A stretch of 7,039 nt of DNA, from the NCBI GenBank assembly GCA_946480995.1, contig CAMLMF010000124.1, positions 1-7,039 on the forward strand, written 5' to 3'. The position numbers and the translations under genes are program-made. Shown in pieces: positions 5,254 through 7,039 of this stretch. Under the pieces are notes generated by a model, which did not search any database, was not told the origin of the DNA, and was given only the letters and a program-made list of their open reading frames with translations. Position 1 is the first letter of the stretch. Each line of letters begins with the position of its first letter. The DNA comes from an uncultured Bdellovibrio sp. Its GTDB lineage: Bacteria; Bdellovibrionota; Bdellovibrionia; Bdellovibrionales; Bdellovibrionaceae.

Positions 5254-5282
5254 ATTGTGCGCTATTCCGCACAAACTGTCAA
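5254..5282 (-). promoter_or_regulatory. Promoter of the toxin-antitoxin operon
   Basis: On the minus strand a perfect TTGACA (5282-5277) is followed after exactly 17 nt by CACAAT (5259-5254, 4 of 6 to TATAAT). The palindromic operator occupies the spacer and -10. Predicted transcription start is near 5247. Confidence 0.7.
5255..5274. promoter_or_regulatory. Palindromic operator of the toxin-antitoxin operon
   Basis: TTGTGCG-N6-CGCACAA is a perfect 7-bp inverted repeat with a 6-bp spacer. It overlaps the operon's -10 box and spacer and ends one base from the toxin Shine-Dalgarno region. This is the expected place for an autorepressing antitoxin dimer; binding is inferred from position and symmetry. 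Confidence 0.7.
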
Positions 5283-5325
5283 TCTCGTATTTACAGAAAA
5301 CGTGTTTGCAAAAACCTTACGTGCC

Positions 5326-5517
5326 TCAATTAGAAGCTATGGGCCCTAGAGCCCCTAAGAAGTTCAGAATCCGCTGCTCACCGGATACCACTGACAACAC
5401 CCCTAGACCCCTCTCTAGTTTGAGTCTTATATGGTCCAGGACCCACGGTTTTTGTTTATAATCCCGCCCCGTGATTTCATACTGAAAGAGTCTATTTTCT
5501 GGGGGACTGGGTTTCAT
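5326..5517 (-). CDS. Doubtful 63-residue reading frame upstream of the toxin-antitoxin operon
   Basis: Read from the ATG at 5517, this frame begins MKPSPPENRLFQYEITGRDY and ends FLGALGPIASN. Its residue mix is protein-like, with a WVLDHIRLKLERGL segment that could be a helix. I do not recognise it. Against it: no Shine-Dalgarno sequence, codon use (AGA, AGG, CTA, GGG) unlike the neighbouring genes, and the promoter-like TATAAT of the opposite gene lying inside it. Its start codon shares the four bases CATG with the start of the exported-protein gene on the other strand. It ends 44 nt before the toxin-antitoxin -35 box on the same strand. It could be a remnant, a copy of a dispersed coding repeat, or a chance open frame. 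Confidence 0.25.
   Translation of the reverse strand: MKPSPPENRLFQYEITGRDYKQKPWVLDHIRLKLERGLGVLSVVSGEQRILNFLGALGPIASN
5341..5354. repeat. Near-palindrome GGGCCCTAGAGCCC
   Basis: Twelve of fourteen positions are symmetric about a central CTAG. Similar CCCCTAGA and CTCTAG elements recur at about 5400-5420, giving this spacer a CTAG-rich character unlike the coding DNA around it. No function can be assigned. Confidence 0.35.
5433..5462 (+). promoter_or_regulatory. Predicted promoter and possible operator of the exported beta-helix gene
   Basis: A perfect TATAAT lies at 5457-5462, about 53 nt before the ATG. Where the -35 should be there is no good match; instead a perfect 11-bp palindrome, GGTCC-A-GGACC (5433-5443), covers that position. 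A poor -35 covered by a palindrome is the pattern expected of an activator- or repressor-controlled promoter. That reading is inference. Confidence 0.4.
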
Positions 5518-6625
5518 GATTAAATCGATTTCTGCAGCTGCCATTTTTTTGCTTTCACTAAATTCTTTGGCAGCGACGTCTCCGGAATGCCCGGGCGAAG
5601 AAGGATACTATTTTACAAACTACAAACGCCGCAACCCTTCCCAAGGTGGTTTTGTTTCTAACAAAGCTGACGTTCAAGACACAGATGAGATGATTTTTAT
5701 CGGCCCAGAAGTTTCAATTTGCGGAAGCTCGCGGGTATCAGGACGGGCCCGTATTTTTGGTAATGCAGTCGTAAAGGGTGCGACTGTAAAAGGCAGCGCT
5801 GAGATTAACGAAGACGCAGTTATTTCTAACGGTGCTGAGGTATCGGGCAACGCGAAAGTAAGCGGAAAAGCACGCGTTTCTGGATTTGTCGAGATCACTG
5901 ACGATGCGATAGTTACAGACAATGCGCAGATCTATAATACCGATAGCGAAAAACTTGCGCGCGTTCAAGGTAAGGCTCGCGTGGGCGGCGACGCCAAAGT
6001 CACCGATGATGCAGTGGTAGAAGGCTCAGCTCGTGTGAATGGCAATGCAAAACTTTCTGGAGATGTACGCGTGGATGGTAGTGCCTTAATTAAAGGCCAC
6101 ACCAAAAGATCGAGCGGCACGATTTCGAATACGACATTGAACGAGCCCGACTATGAAGCCATCGAAAGAGCACGCAAAGAAAAAGAAGCCTATGATAAAA
6201 AATGTCGCGAAGAAGAAGAAGCGCGCAAATTAGCTAAGCAAGCAGCCGAAATCAAAGCTGCTGCTGAAAAAAATGCTGCCATAGCTGCACAAAATGCACG
6301 CATCAATGATATGAAAAATGATATCATCGGTATGGGTGTTCAAGGTGGCTTCAATGTGGTTTTCAAAGACAACTGCAATTTCGAAATGACTGACAAAGAC
6401 AACAAAAGATATATCTATGACCTGACTCGCCAATCAACTTCATGGGACCGTATTGAGCGCAGAAGCGGAGCAAAAATACAAAAATCTGGTAATGACTACG
6501 TCTTTGTGATTGAGTCAGACAGCCTGAATAAAGTTATCAGCTATCTGAAATTTTCCACAGAATCCGAACAGTATGCGCGTCGCTTGAAAGCTTCTTTTGA
6601 TGCACTTTTTGATAACTGCCAATAG
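5516..6625 (+). CDS. Exported hexad-repeat beta-helix protein with coiled coil and unknown C-terminal domain
   Basis: The 369-residue product starts with a Sec signal peptide (MIKSISAAAIFLLSLNSLA, likely cleaved near residue 19-20), so it acts in the periplasm or outside. Residues 74-139 and 149-194 are hexad repeats of the left-handed beta-helix kind, with Ala at 16 of 18 hexad positions (A78, A84, A89, A95 and so on; Val at 125 and 184). Gly, Asn or Asp fill the turns. A nine-residue insertion (140-148) splits the helix. Residues about 211-265 are a charged, Ala-rich coiled coil (ERARKEKEAYDKK onward). Residues 268-369 form a mixed alpha/beta domain I do not recognise; C287 and C368 could form a disulphide. 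Unlike hexapeptide acyltransferases it has no visible catalytic histidine, so a structural role is likelier. The start has GGGGGA at 5501-5506, a modest ribosome-binding site. Confidence 0.85.
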   Translation: MIKSISAAAIFLLSLNSLAATSPECPGEEGYYFTNYKRRNPSQGGFVSNKADVQDTDEMIFIGPEVSICGSSRVSGRARIFGNAVVKGATVKGSAEINEDAVISNGAEVSGNAKVSGKARVSGFVEITDDAIVTDNAQIYNTDSEKLARVQGKARVGGDAKVTDDAVVEGSARVNGNAKLSGDVRVDGSALIKGHTKRSSGTISNTTLNEPDYEAIERARKEKEAYDKKCREEEEARKLAKQAAEIKAAAEKNAAIAAQNARINDMKNDIIGMGVQGGFNVVFKDNCNFEMTDKDNKRYIYDLTRQSTSWDRIERRSGAKIQKSGNDYVFVIESDSLNKVISYLKFSTESEQYARRLKASFDALFDNCQ

Positions 6626-6686
6626 GCAACCAGTTTTAGCACACCTATCGGAATCAGCAAATAGGTATGCAGTTACTCAAAGGTAC
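6614..6686. other. Convergent gap with no clear terminator
   Basis: Between the beta-helix gene and the convergent partial gene there are only weak structures: AACTG/CAGTT (6614-6635) followed by TTTT, and ACCTAT/ATAGGT (6643-6648 with 6661-6666) with a 12-nt loop and no T-run. Neither is a convincing rho-independent terminator. Confidence 0.3.
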
Positions 6687-7039
6687 TTAAGCTAATTCCG
6701 CTTTTATAAATGCCGACACAAGCGAAAACTGTGGTTGCAGTAATAACTTTGGCAACGCTTTTTTAAAAAGCGTCAAAGCAATACCATCCATACCTAAACT
6801 TAACAGCGAAGAGGCCGCTGCAACACCACTAAGACCTGCCTTAAGCAGACTTTTATTTTCTGTCGGAGCCTCGTTAACCAACACATCCACTATAGCTTTT
6901 AGAAAATTCAAAACCACATCCGTGGTTTGTAACAATTCAATTTGTGTTTCTTTTTCCGCCGAGCTTAACGACGTGTTGTCACGAATTCTATTTATCTCAC
7001 CCAGCCAAGCAAGAACTTCTGCCTTCTTTTGTGGCTCTA
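6687..7039 (-). CDS. Hypothetical protein, C-terminal part (5' end outside window)
   Basis: The minus-strand frame is open from the right edge of the window to the TAA at 6689-6687, giving at least 116 residues with no start needed inside. The visible part begins EPQKKAEVLAWLGEINRIRD and has a charged stretch (SSAEKETQIELLQ). It continues with long, almost continuous helical segments rich in Leu, Ala and Val (VVLNFLKAIVDVLVNE, then GLSGVAAASSLLSLGMDGIALTLF), ending in SAFIKAELA. The central segment is hydrophobic with small residues and could insert in or lie on a membrane, or pack as a helical bundle. I do not recognise a family. It faces the exported beta-helix gene, with which it shares no visible control. 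Confidence 0.6.
   Translation of the reverse strand, partial: EPQKKAEVLAWLGEINRIRDNTSLSSAEKETQIELLQTTDVVLNFLKAIVDVLVNEAPTENKSLLKAGLSGVAAASSLLSLGMDGIALTLFKKALPKLLLQPQFSLVSAFIKAELA

Noticed and set aside
5242..5274. Upstream toxin start at 5274 adding 11 residues
   Set aside because: The extension runs through the operator and the predicted -10, lacks a ribosome-binding site and gives residues absent from the family. The ATG at 5241 has GAGGAA 6 nt upstream and starts at the family's MxYxVxET motif.
5128..5461. Plus-strand small open frames across the toxin gene and spacer
   Set aside because: They are antisense to the toxin gene or have biased, unconvincing composition. None has a ribosome-binding site.
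5674..5968. Minus-strand frames opposite the beta-helix repeats
   Set aside because: They are shadow frames created by the regular hexad codon pattern of the plus-strand gene.

Overview
The window reads as a compact stretch of a Gram-negative bacterial chromosome. The housekeeping genes are typical of the old proteobacterial/deltaproteobacterial lineages. Their order (rph, rdgB, prs, rplY, pth, ychF), the two-domain L25 with an Ala/Pro tail, and the codon use fit a Bdellovibrio-like (Bdellovibrionota) organism. That placement rests on family knowledge and memory and was not tested by any search.

Positions 1-4630 hold six plus-strand core genes: the 3' end of RNase PH, the RdgB/Ham1 nucleotide-cleaning pyrophosphatase, PRPP synthetase, ribosomal protein L25/CTC, peptidyl-tRNA hydrolase and the YchF ATPase. 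They share a theme of RNA processing, nucleotide supply and translation upkeep. rph and rdgB are tightly linked. prs has its own promoter and an unusual 5' leader dominated by a 100-nt imperfect palindrome (1021-1120). The last 9 nt or so of that palindrome's stem can instead form a second hairpin touching the prs Shine-Dalgarno sequence. rplY ends in a series of hairpins finishing in a strong terminator that abuts the pth ribosome-binding site. ychF has a good promoter inside the end of pth. A two-way terminator (4652-4684) closes the block.

Positions 4701-5282 carry a minus-strand toxin-antitoxin operon of the HigBA-like addiction-module type, toxin first. The two genes overlap by 65 nt. 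A textbook promoter is overlaid by a perfect 7-6-7 palindromic operator, and the predicted transcript would start between the toxin's Shine-Dalgarno sequence and its ATG.

Positions 5283-5515 are a spacer with several palindromes and a doubtful 63-codon minus-strand reading frame. It leads into a plus-strand gene (5516-6625) for an exported protein with a hexad-repeat left-handed beta-helix, a charged coiled coil and an unrecognised C-terminal domain. The window ends in the 3' part of a convergent minus-strand gene of unknown function (6687-7039).

The signals most worth following are the prs leader element, the layout of the toxin-antitoxin promoter and overlap, and the exported beta-helix protein.
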